A stretch of DNA of 64,000 nucleotides from a bacterium (GTDB lineage Bacteria > UBP4 > UBA4092 > JAOAEQ01), in assembly GCA_026416715.1 (NCBI GenBank), contig JAOAEQ010000020.1, forward strand, positions 1 to 64,000, read 5' to 3'. The translations under genes and the position numbers were made by a program. Below, in pieces: positions 18,215-27,450 of this stretch (the first letter of the stretch is position 1; the number at the start of each line of letters is the position of its first letter). The notes below the pieces were generated by a model, which was given only the letters and a program-made list of their open reading frames with translations, made no database searches and had not been told where the DNA came from.

Positions 18215-21200
18215 TTAACTAGAAATTTTTATGTTATCCAAATATAATACCGCTACTGTAGCAGGATTATCACGAATCGAAATCGTGTTTAATGCCTCTG
18301 GAGTTCCTGGAACCCGAGCTGCAGTAACTACCTTATTTCCATCTACATATCCATTAACTACCGCATTGGTTAAATCAACCTCATACTTAATATGAACCCA
18401 TTTCCCTAACTGATACGGCACTGATTCGCCTTGGAGCCGCAAACTAGCTTGGGTTCCATCTTCCGGAGTATGGATAACCGTATGTACTGCTTTCCGGAAG
18501 TCTTCGTCCGCTTCAAGATATACACCTAAAAAATATTTATTTTTCTTTTCACAACATAAATCGAATTCAATGGTAAATTTCCCGGTCGCATTCGGGAACC
18601 GACAGCGATAATGCGTTGACCCGCTTCCTTCCTTCTTTTCAAATTTTAATGCGTTTCCAGTATCATTTGCACGAACTGAGTTTTGTACCTGAATCGTTGC
18701 ATAAGCAAACTCGCCGTTCCACCCAGCGGGTCGCATACCAGATGATTCGCTATCAAAATCTTGTTCGAAAATTACGCCAGGAGCCGTTGGTGCACTAACC
18801 GAAGTAATCGGAGCGGTGACTTCCGATGGTGCTACAACCGGTTCTGTCGGTGGTACAGGAGTAGGTGTCGGTGGTGGAGTAGGTGGTGGTGGAGCTGTCG
18901 AAGTAGGTTCGGGTGCTGGAGGTGTTTTCTTTTGCCGTTCTTTTTCCGCTTCCTGTTGAGTTTTCAGCGATTTGCGAGCGAACTCTGCTTTCCGTTTCGG
19001 GTCAGGGTTGTTCGGATCAATCTGGCTTGCTTGTAAAAATGAGGCGATTGCATCTTCAAATTTTCCTTGCTCCAGTTCATCCAGTCCTTTCTGGTACCAC
19101 TTTTCATATTCCTGCTGTTTAGCAGCTGCTTTTTCTCGTTCTTCACGTTCTTTAGCTTCTCGTTCTGCAGCTAATTTCGCTTCCAGTTCTCGTTTCTTCT
19201 TTCCGCCAAATAACGAAAATCCTTTCTTCTTTTCCGCAACAGTGGGTTTTGTCGGCGCTGGTGTCACTTTGGCTGGTTCAGGAGCAGATTCCGAGACTAC
19301 TGCCGCTTTAACTTTAACTGGTTTCGGTTTCCGTTCCCGGGATAGTATACTTTTCATTATTGTTGGAACAATAAAAATTAAGCCAGCTATTATTAAAATA
19401 CCCGCACCTATATATATAATCCAATTCCAGAGTTTGCTCTTTTTTGCCTGTTCGATTTCTTTTATTTTTAATTCCGCGTTTGCAATAGCTTCTTTTGCTT
19501 CGATATGGTTTGGATCTTCGCGTAAAATTTGTTGCCATTGTTCAATCGCTTGATTAATGATATCAATATCACTCTGCGCAGCACCGGATGCGTAAAGGTT
19601 ACGCGCTTCTTTATATTTTTTATCCAATTCTGCAGTTTTATCCGCTTTAGCTTTCAATTCTTCTTTTTTAGTATCCGGTAATGGTGCTAGACGTTCTTTC
19701 GCTAAAGCGATGTAGAGTGTCGCGCGTGGATCACGGGGATCAATTCTTAAAACCTGATTCCAAGTTTCGACTGCTGCTAAATAATTGGCTTGCTCCCATA
19801 AATTCATCGCTTTTGCATTTAATGCATCTACCTCTTTTCGTTTCGCTTCTTCTTCAGCAATTCGTCGTTTCTGTTCTTCGAGCACCAACCGTGATTCTTC
19901 GCTTAATTTTTCGTGCGCTTCTTGCAATCGCTGAATTGCTTTCGTATTATCCGCCTGAAGTTGCAACAATCGTTCTAATTGGAGAATCGCTTGGTCATAT
20001 TGTTTTTTTGCAAATAACTCTTCTGCACGGTCTGCAATTGCGGTAAGTTCCCGTTTCTTTTGTTCTTCTTGCTCAGGAGTTAATGCTATCTGCGGTCGAA
20101 CTTCACCGGCACGAACTATCCGTAAATCAGTATATCCTTCAGCTTTCAATTTTGGGATTAATCCAGCAGCTTCTGTTTCTGAATTAAATGCACCTATGAG
20201 CAGGTTATATAGTGGTTCTTCAGCTTCAACAAAAACAGGCCAAAATCCTTTCGCTTCAAGTTTTGCTTTTTGTAATAACGCTTCTTTCTGGTCAGGAAAC
20301 GATGCAATGAATACTCGGTATACGATTTTGGTTACCGCTGGCGGTGGTGCGCCACCAGCACCACCAGCGAAAATCCAGAAATCACCGGTTAATCCCGGGA
20401 ACACCAATCCACGTTGCGGATCTTTCAACGCGGCAACAATCCGTTGCGCTGTCGTTATACTCGGAAAAGGACCAAGACGTACTTTCTGATAATTCTGTTC
20501 CTGATTAATAACGACATTAGTAAATCCGAGTTTCTCGATTGCTTTCTTAACCGCTTGCGCATTTGATTCAACTCGATACGCACCTATCTGAATCCAGTAA
20601 TTCCCAACACCAATAGGTGTTCCTGGCGGTTGAGCTGCGGTAACCCCAGTTATCGGGACTGATTTAATTGCTTTTAGGTTACTATCCATAATCCAGCATC
20701 CACTAAAATCCGGTGAAACGAGCCGAGCATTAATATCATTCGCTAGATTAACCGCATCGTCAATCGTATTGAAATTACCGACCTGAACGCGATAATACTG
20801 TCCATCAAACACAATATTAATTCCACTATAACCTAGCGAAGCTAATTGCGATTTTATTCCATTCGCTTTACTTTCGGAAGAAAATGCGGCAATTTGCACC
20901 CGATATGTTACCGGTGCCGCAGATGAAGTTGCAGTAATGCCCGTAGACCATTTCTGGAGAGGAGCATTAGTGAACTGCGCGATGTATAATGTTGTTCCGT
21001 CAGGAGTAATAGCTATCCCACGCGGAGAACGAAATCCGGGAGTACCGCCGACAATATCCGTTTCAAAAATACCAGTTGATGAGAAAACTTTAATTCGATC
21101 AGCGCCGGTTTCTGCGATATAAATTCTCCCTTCTTTATCCAGCTCAACAGCTCCCGGTCGAGATAAATTTGAAGCCACTGTTCCAACAAGTTGATATTGA

Positions 21201-21883
21201 ACGCGATTACCCGAAATTTTGCCAGCGAATTTTAATACTTCCCCGGGGTTTTCAGCGGTAATATAGACCGTTGCGCCGTCTGGAGTAACCGTGATACCGC
21301 GAAACATTGACCGACTACCAACGATAGTAACTGGACTCCCTTCTAGTTCGTTTCCATCAGCATCTAGAACATGAAATGCGTTACCGGTTTTTTCAGCGAT
21401 AAAAATATGTCCGGAATCGGATATAGCTATATCGCCGAGTGAATATTTTAAGGTTATCCCTGGTAATGCTGTTCCGAAGGCATTATATTTATAAATTCGT
21501 TTCGGGCTGATCATTGCATCGTCAGAAATATAAATTATTCCTTGTTTATCAATGGCAATTCCGGATGGATTTTCGAGTTTAACCGCATTACCTAAATGGT
21601 CGAGTCCAGAATTGATTGGTGAAAAGCTCGCTTCTTGTCCATCGGGCATATATATTCGTATTTCATGGTCGGAATATGCGGCAACCCAAACTTTTCCATC
21701 AGGTGCGACCGTAACAAACTGAGCACCGTTCATATTTCTACCGAAATTCGATTCGAATTGGAATGCTGGAAAACCCAAAATAGCAAAGATAACGCAGCCG
21801 AACAATGTTATTGAAATCGTACGTAACAGCCGTAGTCTTGATAAGTTACGAGCGGAAATGTTTAGCATTAAATGAAATCGCAT
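18215..21883 (-). CDS. Giant envelope protein: NHL repeats, three SPOR domains, TPRs, membrane helix, LamG-like domain
   Basis: 1222 residues. Order: N-terminal hydrophobic signal/anchor (about 20-42); NHL beta-propeller repeats such as NPSGIAIDKQGIIYISDD (about 50-315); three SPOR peptidoglycan-binding repeats starting near 324 (YRVQIAAFSS), 425 (YWIQIGAYRV) and 519 (YRVFIASFPD); charged TPR/coiled region (about 600-810); a membrane helix (about 817-842); a Lys/Ala/Pro-rich stretch with one more TPR; and a LamG/concanavalin-like beta-sandwich (about 1036-1222, starting FEQDFDSESSGMRP). SPOR domains bind denuded glycan at division sites, so a wall-associated scaffold is likely. AGGAGA just before the ATG fixes the start. 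The whole architecture is unfamiliar to me. Confidence 0.8.
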   Translation of the reverse strand: MRFHLMLNISARNLSRLRLLRTISITLFGCVIFAILGFPAFQFESNFGRNMNGAQFVTVAPDGKVWVAAYSDHEIRIYMPDGQEASFSPINSGLDHLGNAVKLENPSGIAIDKQGIIYISDDAMISPKRIYKYNAFGTALPGITLKYSLGDIAISDSGHIFIAEKTGNAFHVLDADGNELEGSPVTIVGSRSMFRGITVTPDGATVYITAENPGEVLKFAGKISGNRVQYQLVGTVASNLSRPGAVELDKEGRIYIAETGADRIKVFSSTGIFETDIVGGTPGFRSPRGIAITPDGTTLYIAQFTNAPLQKWSTGITATSSAAPVTYRVQIAAFSSESKANGIKSQLASLGYSGINIVFDGQYYRVQVGNFNTIDDAVNLANDINARLVSPDFSGCWIMDSNLKAIKSVPITGVTAAQPPGTPIGVGNYWIQIGAYRVESNAQAVKKAIEKLGFTNVVINQEQNYQKVRLGPFPSITTAQRIVAALKDPQRGLVFPGLTGDFWIFAGGAGGAPPPAVTKIVYRVFIASFPDQKEALLQKAKLEAKGFWPVFVEAEEPLYNLLIGAFNSETEAAGLIPKLKAEGYTDLRIVRAGEVRPQIALTPEQEEQKKRELTAIADRAEELFAKKQYDQAILQLERLLQLQADNTKAIQRLQEAHEKLSEESRLVLEEQKRRIAEEEAKRKEVDALNAKAMNLWEQANYLAAVETWNQVLRIDPRDPRATLYIALAKERLAPLPDTKKEELKAKADKTAELDKKYKEARNLYASGAAQSDIDIINQAIEQWQQILREDPNHIEAKEAIANAELKIKEIEQAKKSKLWNWIIYIGAGILIIAGLIFIVPTIMKSILSRERKPKPVKVKAAVVSESAPEPAKVTPAPTKPTVAEKKKGFSLFGGKKKRELEAKLAAEREAKEREEREKAAAKQQEYEKWYQKGLDELEQGKFEDAIASFLQASQIDPNNPDPKRKAEFARKSLKTQQEAEKERQKKTPPAPEPTSTAPPPPTPPPTPTPVPPTEPVVAPSEVTAPITSVSAPTAPGVIFEQDFDSESSGMRPAGWNGEFAYATIQVQNSVRANDTGNALKFEKKEGSGSTHYRCRFPNATGKFTIEFDLCCEKKNKYFLGVYLEADEDFRKAVHTVIHTPEDGTQASLRLQGESVPYQLGKWVHIKYEVDLTNAVVNGYVDGNKVVTAARVPGTPEALNTISIRDNPATVAVLYLDNIKISS

Positions 21884-22351
21884 AAAAAATTTCTCCTAAA
21901 AAATGAATTTGTCGATAAAATATAACACTTTATCTTACTCAAAAGTCAGTCATTCGTCAAGTGTTTAGTGATAGATTGATTAGATTTAATGAAATTCACG
22001 ATAGATTTCGTGGGGACGAAGGAGATTAACCTAAAGATAGACCACAGCGGCGTTAGGGCGGAGAAGAAATATCATGCCATTCGGGACTAACGGTCTACGG
22101 TTATCTATCACAATCCAGTCATAAATATCTAGGTTAGTATCAATCATCTGAATCAACGGATATTAACAAGAAGGAATTGTGCAATACTAATTTCCAACGG
22201 TGCTGAGCACACGGTTGGTAACCATTTAGAGTTAAAAATTCTTTTCAGGCTAATGTTTGATTGATTTTGAATTAGGCAAAAATATATTTATCTTTAGTTG
22301 ATATCTATGGTACAATTCATAGTTAAACCTAACGTCTTTTATTTAGATTTT
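21884..22351. other. Divergent intergenic region between the SPOR giant and the shell-protein gene
   Basis: It contains the leftward promoter at 21932-21960. The rest, up to the shell-protein gene, has no gene, terminator or repeat that I can support. An in-frame ATG at 22307 and TTG at 22298 precede the preferred start at 22352. Confidence 0.4.
21932..21960 (-). promoter_or_regulatory. Probable promoter for the NHL-SPOR-TPR gene
   Basis: Read leftward, TTGACG (21960-21955) and TAAGAT (21937-21932) are 17 bases apart. Transcription would start near 21925, about 40 bases before the ATG at 21883. Confidence 0.4.
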
Positions 22352-22906
22352 ATGCATAAATCTATCGGGTTATTAGAGTTTAGAAGTATTGCGAAAGGAA
22401 TCGAATCTGCTGATGCGATGGTTAAAACCGCTCCGGTAGATTTGATTATTGCAGGAACATTATGTCCTGGGAAATATATTGCTGTCGTGAGCGGAGAAGT
22501 GGCGGCGGTAGAATCAGCGGTTCGTGCTGGAGCTGCGCTTGGTCGGGAAGAGTTAGTTGATGAATTAGTTATTGCCAATGTTCATCCGGATATATTTCCG
22601 GCATTAACCGCAAGTACTGATATTAACCTAAATGAGATCCAGTCGGTTGGGATTATTGAAACATTTTCAATAGCCGCTTCCGTTGCTGCAGCAGATTTAG
22701 CGGCGAAAGCCGCAAATGTAAAATTGATTGAAGTCCGACTCGCGCGCGGACTTGGCGGGAAATCGTTTGTCTGCTTAGCCGGGACGGTTGCTGAAGTTCG
22801 AGCAGCGGTTGAAGCTGGTTCCCAGTATGCGAAAGATCAAGGGTTATTAGTCAGTTCAGTGGTAATCCCATCCGCACACCCTTCCTTACTAGAAAAACTA
22901 TTATAA
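22352..22906 (+). CDS. PduT-like tandem-domain bacterial microcompartment shell protein (BMC-T)
   Basis: 184 residues from ATG 22352, the same length as Salmonella PduT as I recall it. Two BMC domains in tandem: SIGLLEFRSIAKGIESADAM... (about 4-90) and SVGIIETFSIAASVAAADLA... (about 96-180). The first contains TLCPGKY with Cys at position 38, the pore cysteine that in PduT binds a 4Fe-4S cluster. Shared stretches such as ELVDELVIANVHPDIFPAL match PduT, not EutL. Longer starts (ATG 22307, TTG 22298) would shift the cysteine to 53, so 22352 is preferred; no Shine-Dalgarno helps. No other shell protein or cargo enzyme is in the window. A trimeric shell tile with a possible electron-transfer pore is the inferred role. 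Confidence 0.88.
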   Translation: MHKSIGLLEFRSIAKGIESADAMVKTAPVDLIIAGTLCPGKYIAVVSGEVAAVESAVRAGAALGREELVDELVIANVHPDIFPALTASTDINLNEIQSVGIIETFSIAASVAAADLAAKAANVKLIEVRLARGLGGKSFVCLAGTVAEVRAAVEAGSQYAKDQGLLVSSVVIPSAHPSLLEKLL

Positions 22907-23044
22907 ATTAAAGACGTTCTGGCAAGTTAGCTAACAATAATTAACTCCAACCAACCATAAAATATAACTATGATTTTTGTATAAAAGTGGTTGTTTTTGC
23001 GAGAAATATAGAATTTAGATTTAGGTTTTGGAGTTTTTGAGAGT

Positions 23045-23683
23045 ATGTCTGATTTACTCTTGATATTTTTTGGTTCTTTTATCATTGGGTTGTCCGGAGC
23101 GATGATGCCAGGTCCGATGTTTACCGTAACGATAAGTCACGCTGCGAAACAGGGAGTTATTGCTGGACCGTTAGTCGTTCTCGGTCATGCGATTTTAGAA
23201 TCCGCGTTAGTTTTAGCAGTTGGCTTTGGATTAGGAAAATTATTGCTTATTAAAAGTGTTACTGCAGTTATCGGAATTTTCGGCGGCGCAATTCTACTCT
23301 GGATGGGATTTGGAATGATTCGAAACGTGAAATCGCTTACGTTGTCTTTTTCGATCAGTCAACCGAAGAATACTTCCCGGTCAATTATTGACGGAATTAT
23401 CACAAGTCTCGCAAATCCATATTGGTTCATTTGGTGGGCGAGTATCGGATTAGCATTAATCCTGAAAGCATGGGACATTGGGATGCTTGGTTTGATATTT
23501 TTCTTTTTCGGTCATATAGCATCCGATTTTGCCTGGTATACCGCAGTATCAACAGCGGTTGCGGCGGGAAAGAAAATTATGAATGACATAGCATACCGTG
23601 TAATGATAGGTATTTGCGGGATAATACTTATCGGATTTGGATTCTATTTTGGTTTCGATGGATTAAAGAAAATAATTCTCTAA
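23045..23683 (+). CDS. LysE-family translocator
   Basis: 212 residues with six hydrophobic helices. The N-terminal GLSGAMMPGPMFTVTISHAAKQG resembles the LysE/RhtB start (G-x2-PGP) and TSLANPYWFIWWASIGLAL is the conserved Asn-Pro motif of helix 4. Family members export amino acids such as lysine, threonine or homoserine lactone; the substrate here is unknown. The stop overlaps the start of the next gene (TAATG at 23681-23685), suggesting coupled translation. Confidence 0.88.
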   Translation: MSDLLLIFFGSFIIGLSGAMMPGPMFTVTISHAAKQGVIAGPLVVLGHAILESALVLAVGFGLGKLLLIKSVTAVIGIFGGAILLWMGFGMIRNVKSLTLSFSISQPKNTSRSIIDGIITSLANPYWFIWWASIGLALILKAWDIGMLGLIFFFFGHIASDFAWYTAVSTAVAAGKKIMNDIAYRVMIGICGIILIGFGFYFGFDGLKKIIL

Positions 23684-25134
23684 TGCAAAAAACATTTAGT
23701 ATTATAGTAATTTTATTACTTTTTATATCAGAAGTTACTACTATGGGTCAATCGAATAATATTTTAGTTGTTGCAACAAATCAAAATATATATCATTGGA
23801 AAGCGGTTAATGTAGTTACGCGAGAATATCCGATAAACCTTGATGCGAGCGGATATAGAGCCATATATCTAGAGATGGATCAACCTGAAACAATACAGCT
23901 TGTTGATTTCGATAACGAAATCTGGGAATATCAAAAAACAGATTTAGAACCGCAGAAATCAGTCATAATACCATTTACTGCATTTAAGCTGATAGGGAAT
24001 GTAAAGAATAAACATCTAGATACTTCTGACTTGAAATCAATCCGAATTATTAAGCCAGATCAAGTATATAGTCCTGTAATCATAAAAAAGCTCGGGTTTA
24101 CTGATTCATTAGGAATATTCGGACCAACGATTAGTATCGACCCGTTATTCGAATTTTATAAACCTAAGTCTTGGCATGAATGGGCGAAAGACATCAAATC
24201 ATTTGGATTTACTGCGGTTCGGCTAGTTATCGTTACCGATATCCCGATTGCTACTCAGCTGGAAATTGTTACTGCATTCCATCAGGAAGGACTGGGATGT
24301 GTTCTTCAGATATTCCCAACCACTGATTTCGCTGCATATGAACAACATCCAGAATGGCGACAACGGCTATTAAGTGGTGGGAGTAAATATGATTGGCGGG
24401 TATATTTGTGTCCGAATCATTCGGAATTTGTTAAGTTTATGTGCGCTCGAATTGAACGAACACTTCGTCGGGTTCCATATGACGGGATTCAATTAGCGGA
24501 ACCGTGGTTTGAAGTCTGGGGCGGACCGTATGAAGATAATCCAGCGAAAGGCGGTTATGCTTGTTTATGCGATAGTTGTGTGAAAGAATTCAGGAGATTT
24601 ACCGGAGTAAATCCGCGCGATATGTTCGATGAAAAGAATAAATATTATTTTACAAAACCAGACAATAGGAACCTTTATGAACAATGGATTGAGTTTCGGA
24701 TAGATACCATCACTGCATTTTCAAAAAAGTTGTTTGATACGGCAAAACAAGCTCGACCGGGGATTAAAACGTTCGGGATGTATTTATCCGATTGTCGAAT
24801 TAAACTTGATGCGGTTCGAGAATATCAAGCGCAGGATTTGGAAAAGATTATTGATGTTGTTCAACCGGATGCGATAACCATACAAGATGCTTGGCAGGAC
24901 TGGACGCAACCGGATTTAAAACCGGATTTTATTTTAGCGTATGCAAACGCGTACGTTTCCCGAATTCGGAACCGAGCGAAATATCCGATTATAATTCAAA
25001 CGCATGCGGATATGGGTTCCCGGAAGGAAACGAAACGGGATTATCAATGGCTGCGACAATTTTCGGCGTATTCTAGACTTGGTGGATTCGATGCCCCAAG
25101 CTATTATGAGTATAGTGTAGCTAATCTTAAATAA
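23683..25134 (+). CDS. Secreted GHL10-like putative glycoside hydrolase
   Basis: 483 residues from the ATG that overlaps the lysE-type stop. A signal peptide (about 1-22) is followed by a beta-rich part (about 30-150) and a TIM-barrel-like region. The barrel contains WHEWAKDIKSFGFTAVRLV, PYDGIQLAEPWFEVWGG and a Cys pair in CLCDSCVKEFRRFTGVNP. The C-x2-C-x3-F-x3-G pattern is typical of hypothetical glycoside hydrolases of the GHL10 / family-10-like group. Catalytic acids are likely among the Glu in QLAEPWFEVW, but that is inference. A longer GTG-start frame inside the previous gene is rejected because it would destroy the signal peptide. Confidence 0.65.
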   Translation: MQKTFSIIVILLLFISEVTTMGQSNNILVVATNQNIYHWKAVNVVTREYPINLDASGYRAIYLEMDQPETIQLVDFDNEIWEYQKTDLEPQKSVIIPFTAFKLIGNVKNKHLDTSDLKSIRIIKPDQVYSPVIIKKLGFTDSLGIFGPTISIDPLFEFYKPKSWHEWAKDIKSFGFTAVRLVIVTDIPIATQLEIVTAFHQEGLGCVLQIFPTTDFAAYEQHPEWRQRLLSGGSKYDWRVYLCPNHSEFVKFMCARIERTLRRVPYDGIQLAEPWFEVWGGPYEDNPAKGGYACLCDSCVKEFRRFTGVNPRDMFDEKNKYYFTKPDNRNLYEQWIEFRIDTITAFSKKLFDTAKQARPGIKTFGMYLSDCRIKLDAVREYQAQDLEKIIDVVQPDAITIQDAWQDWTQPDLKPDFILAYANAYVSRIRNRAKYPIIIQTHADMGSRKETKRDYQWLRQFSAYSRLGGFDAPSYYEYSVANLK

Positions 25135-25185
25135 AACTCTACTTTCCAAAATATACCCCGTATAGATGCAGGGTTTCAAAAGCAT

Positions 25186-26127
25186 ATGAAATCCACGACG
25201 ATGTTTATGATATCAGTAGTATCAGGGTTGAATTTCCTACCAAATTCATCATTTGCGAACGAGGAGAAGAACATGAAGCAGTTAACTTTGATGAGTTATA
25301 ACATTCATATCTGCGTTCCAGATGGTTATCGGTTCGGTGAATATATTCCGACGCGAGAAGATGTTAAGAAAGTAGCGGAAACGATTCTATCTGCAACTCC
25401 GGATATCGTTGCTCTACAGGAGGTAGATAATCAGTTCGGCTCCCCGACAAATTCAAGAACTAATTATTTGAATCTAGCCAAAGAATTGGCTGGATTTACC
25501 GGATACTATTATGCGTTCGGTTCAACGATAGATGCTGATCCGCTCGCTATCGGAAGTAGCGCCGGATATATCGAATGGGGGAACGCGAAACGAACAACAA
25601 CAAACGGGAATCCGCATGGAGAATATGGAAATGCGATGCTAAGCCGATATCCGATCAAACAGGTGCGGAATTTCGATTTGCCAAACCAACTAGGATATGA
25701 GAATCGAGCGTGTTTAAATGCACGGATTAAAATCGGAAAACAGCTATTTTCGATTTATGTTACGCATCTACAGCATAATAGCGCTCTTGACCGAGTAAAC
25801 CAGATTCAAATGATTATGAAAATTATGCAACAGGATAGAACGAACAGTATCAAAATTCTGCTGGGAGATATGAATTACGACCCGGATAAAGCGAAACGCG
25901 ATGGAACCTATCAAGAAGAATTTGATGTTATTAAACCTATACTCGCAGCAGGATATATTGATTCTGCGGCATCAGTCGGGAATCCAGCGTTAACGTTTTC
26001 GGCGCGAAATCTTTTTGAACGAATAGATTATATTTTTGTGCCTAAAGAAGTTAAGGTTATTAAATCGTTTACTATCCCATCAACTACATCTGACCATATT
26101 CCATTAGTTACCGTAATTAGCTATTAA
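25186..26127 (+). CDS. Secreted endonuclease/exonuclease/phosphatase-family protein
   Basis: 313 residues. A probable signal peptide (about 1-24, ending near SSFA) precedes the EEP fold: LMSYNIH, DIVALQEVD (metal-binding Glu), YVTHLQHNSALDRVNQ, LLGDMNYDPD (catalytic Asp/Asn) and the closing DYIFVP...TSDHIPLV with its catalytic Asp-His. These are the standard motifs for phosphodiester or phosphomonoester hydrolysis in this superfamily (nucleases, sphingomyelinases, inositol phosphatases). Which substrate is cut is not shown. It lies between two GHL10-like genes in the same direction. Confidence 0.88.
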   Translation: MKSTTMFMISVVSGLNFLPNSSFANEEKNMKQLTLMSYNIHICVPDGYRFGEYIPTREDVKKVAETILSATPDIVALQEVDNQFGSPTNSRTNYLNLAKELAGFTGYYYAFGSTIDADPLAIGSSAGYIEWGNAKRTTTNGNPHGEYGNAMLSRYPIKQVRNFDLPNQLGYENRACLNARIKIGKQLFSIYVTHLQHNSALDRVNQIQMIMKIMQQDRTNSIKILLGDMNYDPDKAKRDGTYQEEFDVIKPILAAGYIDSAASVGNPALTFSARNLFERIDYIFVPKEVKVIKSFTIPSTTSDHIPLVTVISY

Positions 26128-26220
26128 TCAATATATAAATGAATATATAGTTATGTTGCGATTCAAGTTGCTTGGGTTGAAAATTAAAAACCCTGTATTT
26201 GTGATTTAATAGTGGAGTGT

Positions 26221-26249
26221 CTACGAACGAGATATTATCTCGTTCGTAG
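26221..26249. repeat. 12-base-pair inverted repeat (stem-loop) between EEP and GHL10-like genes
   Basis: CTACGAACGAGA (26221-26232) pairs exactly with TCTCGTTCGTAG (26238-26249) around TATTA. It is followed by only two T residues, so it is either a weak terminator, an RNA-stability hairpin or an operator. Confidence 0.6.
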
Positions 26250-26278
26250 TTACGCCAGTACAAATTCGTTCTCATTAA

Positions 26279-27430
26279 ATGCATAGTAACCATGCAAAAT
26301 CAACAAAAATTAATAAAAGTAACCCGATGTATTTTATAATAATATGGTTAATCTTTTTTGGGCTAATTTTTATGTCGGGTAGGGGTTTTGGGGAAATGCT
26401 GTTGCCAATGAAAGCCATTTATGGATTAAAATCTGATTTAAGTCAATTTCTAGGGTTAACACCGGAACAAGTCGCCGACCAATTAAAATCTTGGGGGATA
26501 ACCGCAGTTTTTGGCGGATATGAAAATCAGGAGTTAGTTGCCGCATTGCATAAACAAAGAATTTCGGTTTATGCAGAAATAGCGATTTTCGCCGGAGAAA
26601 AATATTGGAAATCACATCCAGAGTCAAGACCGATTACTGATAAAGGGATTCCGCTAGAAAAAGACCAATGGTATGCCGGAGTATGTCCGAATCAAGATTG
26701 GTTGCGAGAAGAAAAGTTGAACCAGATAAGAACGTTGTGTAGGAATTATCAGGTTGATGGTATCTGGTTGGATTTTATTCGATATCCGTGTCATTGGGAA
26801 GTGAAACAGCCGCGGTTCGACCGAACTTGTTTTTGTCGGGTATGTTTAAACAAATTTCAGAAAGAAACAGGGATTCGAATTCCGAATCATTTAACTTCCG
26901 TAGTTGATACGGCAAAATGGTTGGTGACCGTTAAAAAAGATGAATGGAATAAATGGCGATGTCAACAGATAACCAGTTTCGTTCAGCAAGCACGAAAGGT
27001 AATTAAGCAGGAAAACCCGCAAATCGTAGTGGGAATGTTCGGTGTTCCCTGGCGAGAACAGGAGGTTGATTTCAACTATGCAATTATTGAATATATCGCA
27101 CAGGATTACCGCGCGTTAGCAAAAGAGATCGATATCTTTTCGCCTATGGTATATCATAAAATGTGCGGGCACGAAATCGGTTGGATAACCGATATCACTA
27201 AATATTTAGCTGATTTAACGAATCGACCGGTAGTTCCGATAGTACAAGCGTGTAGTATTCCTGAAACAATAGATAATATGGAATTTAGTAAGGTATTAAC
27301 AGCAGGGTTAGCGGAGCCATCTTCCGGCGTAATTATCTTTACTTTAGATTATTTAAACAAGGAAAATAAAATCGAAACGATGAAATCAATTCTCAATCCA
27401 AAGTCCGAAGTTCGGAGTCATAAACTGTAA
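26279..27430 (+). CDS. Membrane-anchored or secreted GHL10-like putative glycoside hydrolase
   Basis: 383 residues. A hydrophobic segment (about residues 15-37) acts as signal anchor. The TIM-barrel-like region has YQVDGIWLDFIRYPCHW (the typical D-G-I-x-x-D-x-x-R-Y-P of family-10-like hydrolases), the Cys pair CRVCLNKFQKETGIRIP, and DIFSPMVYHKMCG. The Cys-containing motif is shared with the gene at 23683, so the two are probably distant relatives. A Met at residue 17 could also serve as start, with the same hydrophobic segment. Substrate unknown. Confidence 0.7.
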   Translation: MHSNHAKSTKINKSNPMYFIIIWLIFFGLIFMSGRGFGEMLLPMKAIYGLKSDLSQFLGLTPEQVADQLKSWGITAVFGGYENQELVAALHKQRISVYAEIAIFAGEKYWKSHPESRPITDKGIPLEKDQWYAGVCPNQDWLREEKLNQIRTLCRNYQVDGIWLDFIRYPCHWEVKQPRFDRTCFCRVCLNKFQKETGIRIPNHLTSVVDTAKWLVTVKKDEWNKWRCQQITSFVQQARKVIKQENPQIVVGMFGVPWREQEVDFNYAIIEYIAQDYRALAKEIDIFSPMVYHKMCGHEIGWITDITKYLADLTNRPVVPIVQACSIPETIDNMEFSKVLTAGLAEPSSGVIIFTLDYLNKENKIETMKSILNPKSEVRSHKL

Positions 27431-27450
27431 AACGTAGGGGTTTGGTATGT

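Noticed and set aside
18972-19553. 193-codon plus-strand reading frame
   Set aside because: It is antisense to the NHL-SPOR-TPR gene, rich in Ser/Phe/Ala as expected of a shadow of a Lys/Glu/Ala-rich stretch, with no ribosome-binding site.
22298-22351. Longer N-terminus for the PduT-like protein
   Set aside because: It shifts the conserved pore cysteine away from position 38 and lengthens the protein beyond the family; no ribosome-binding site supports it.
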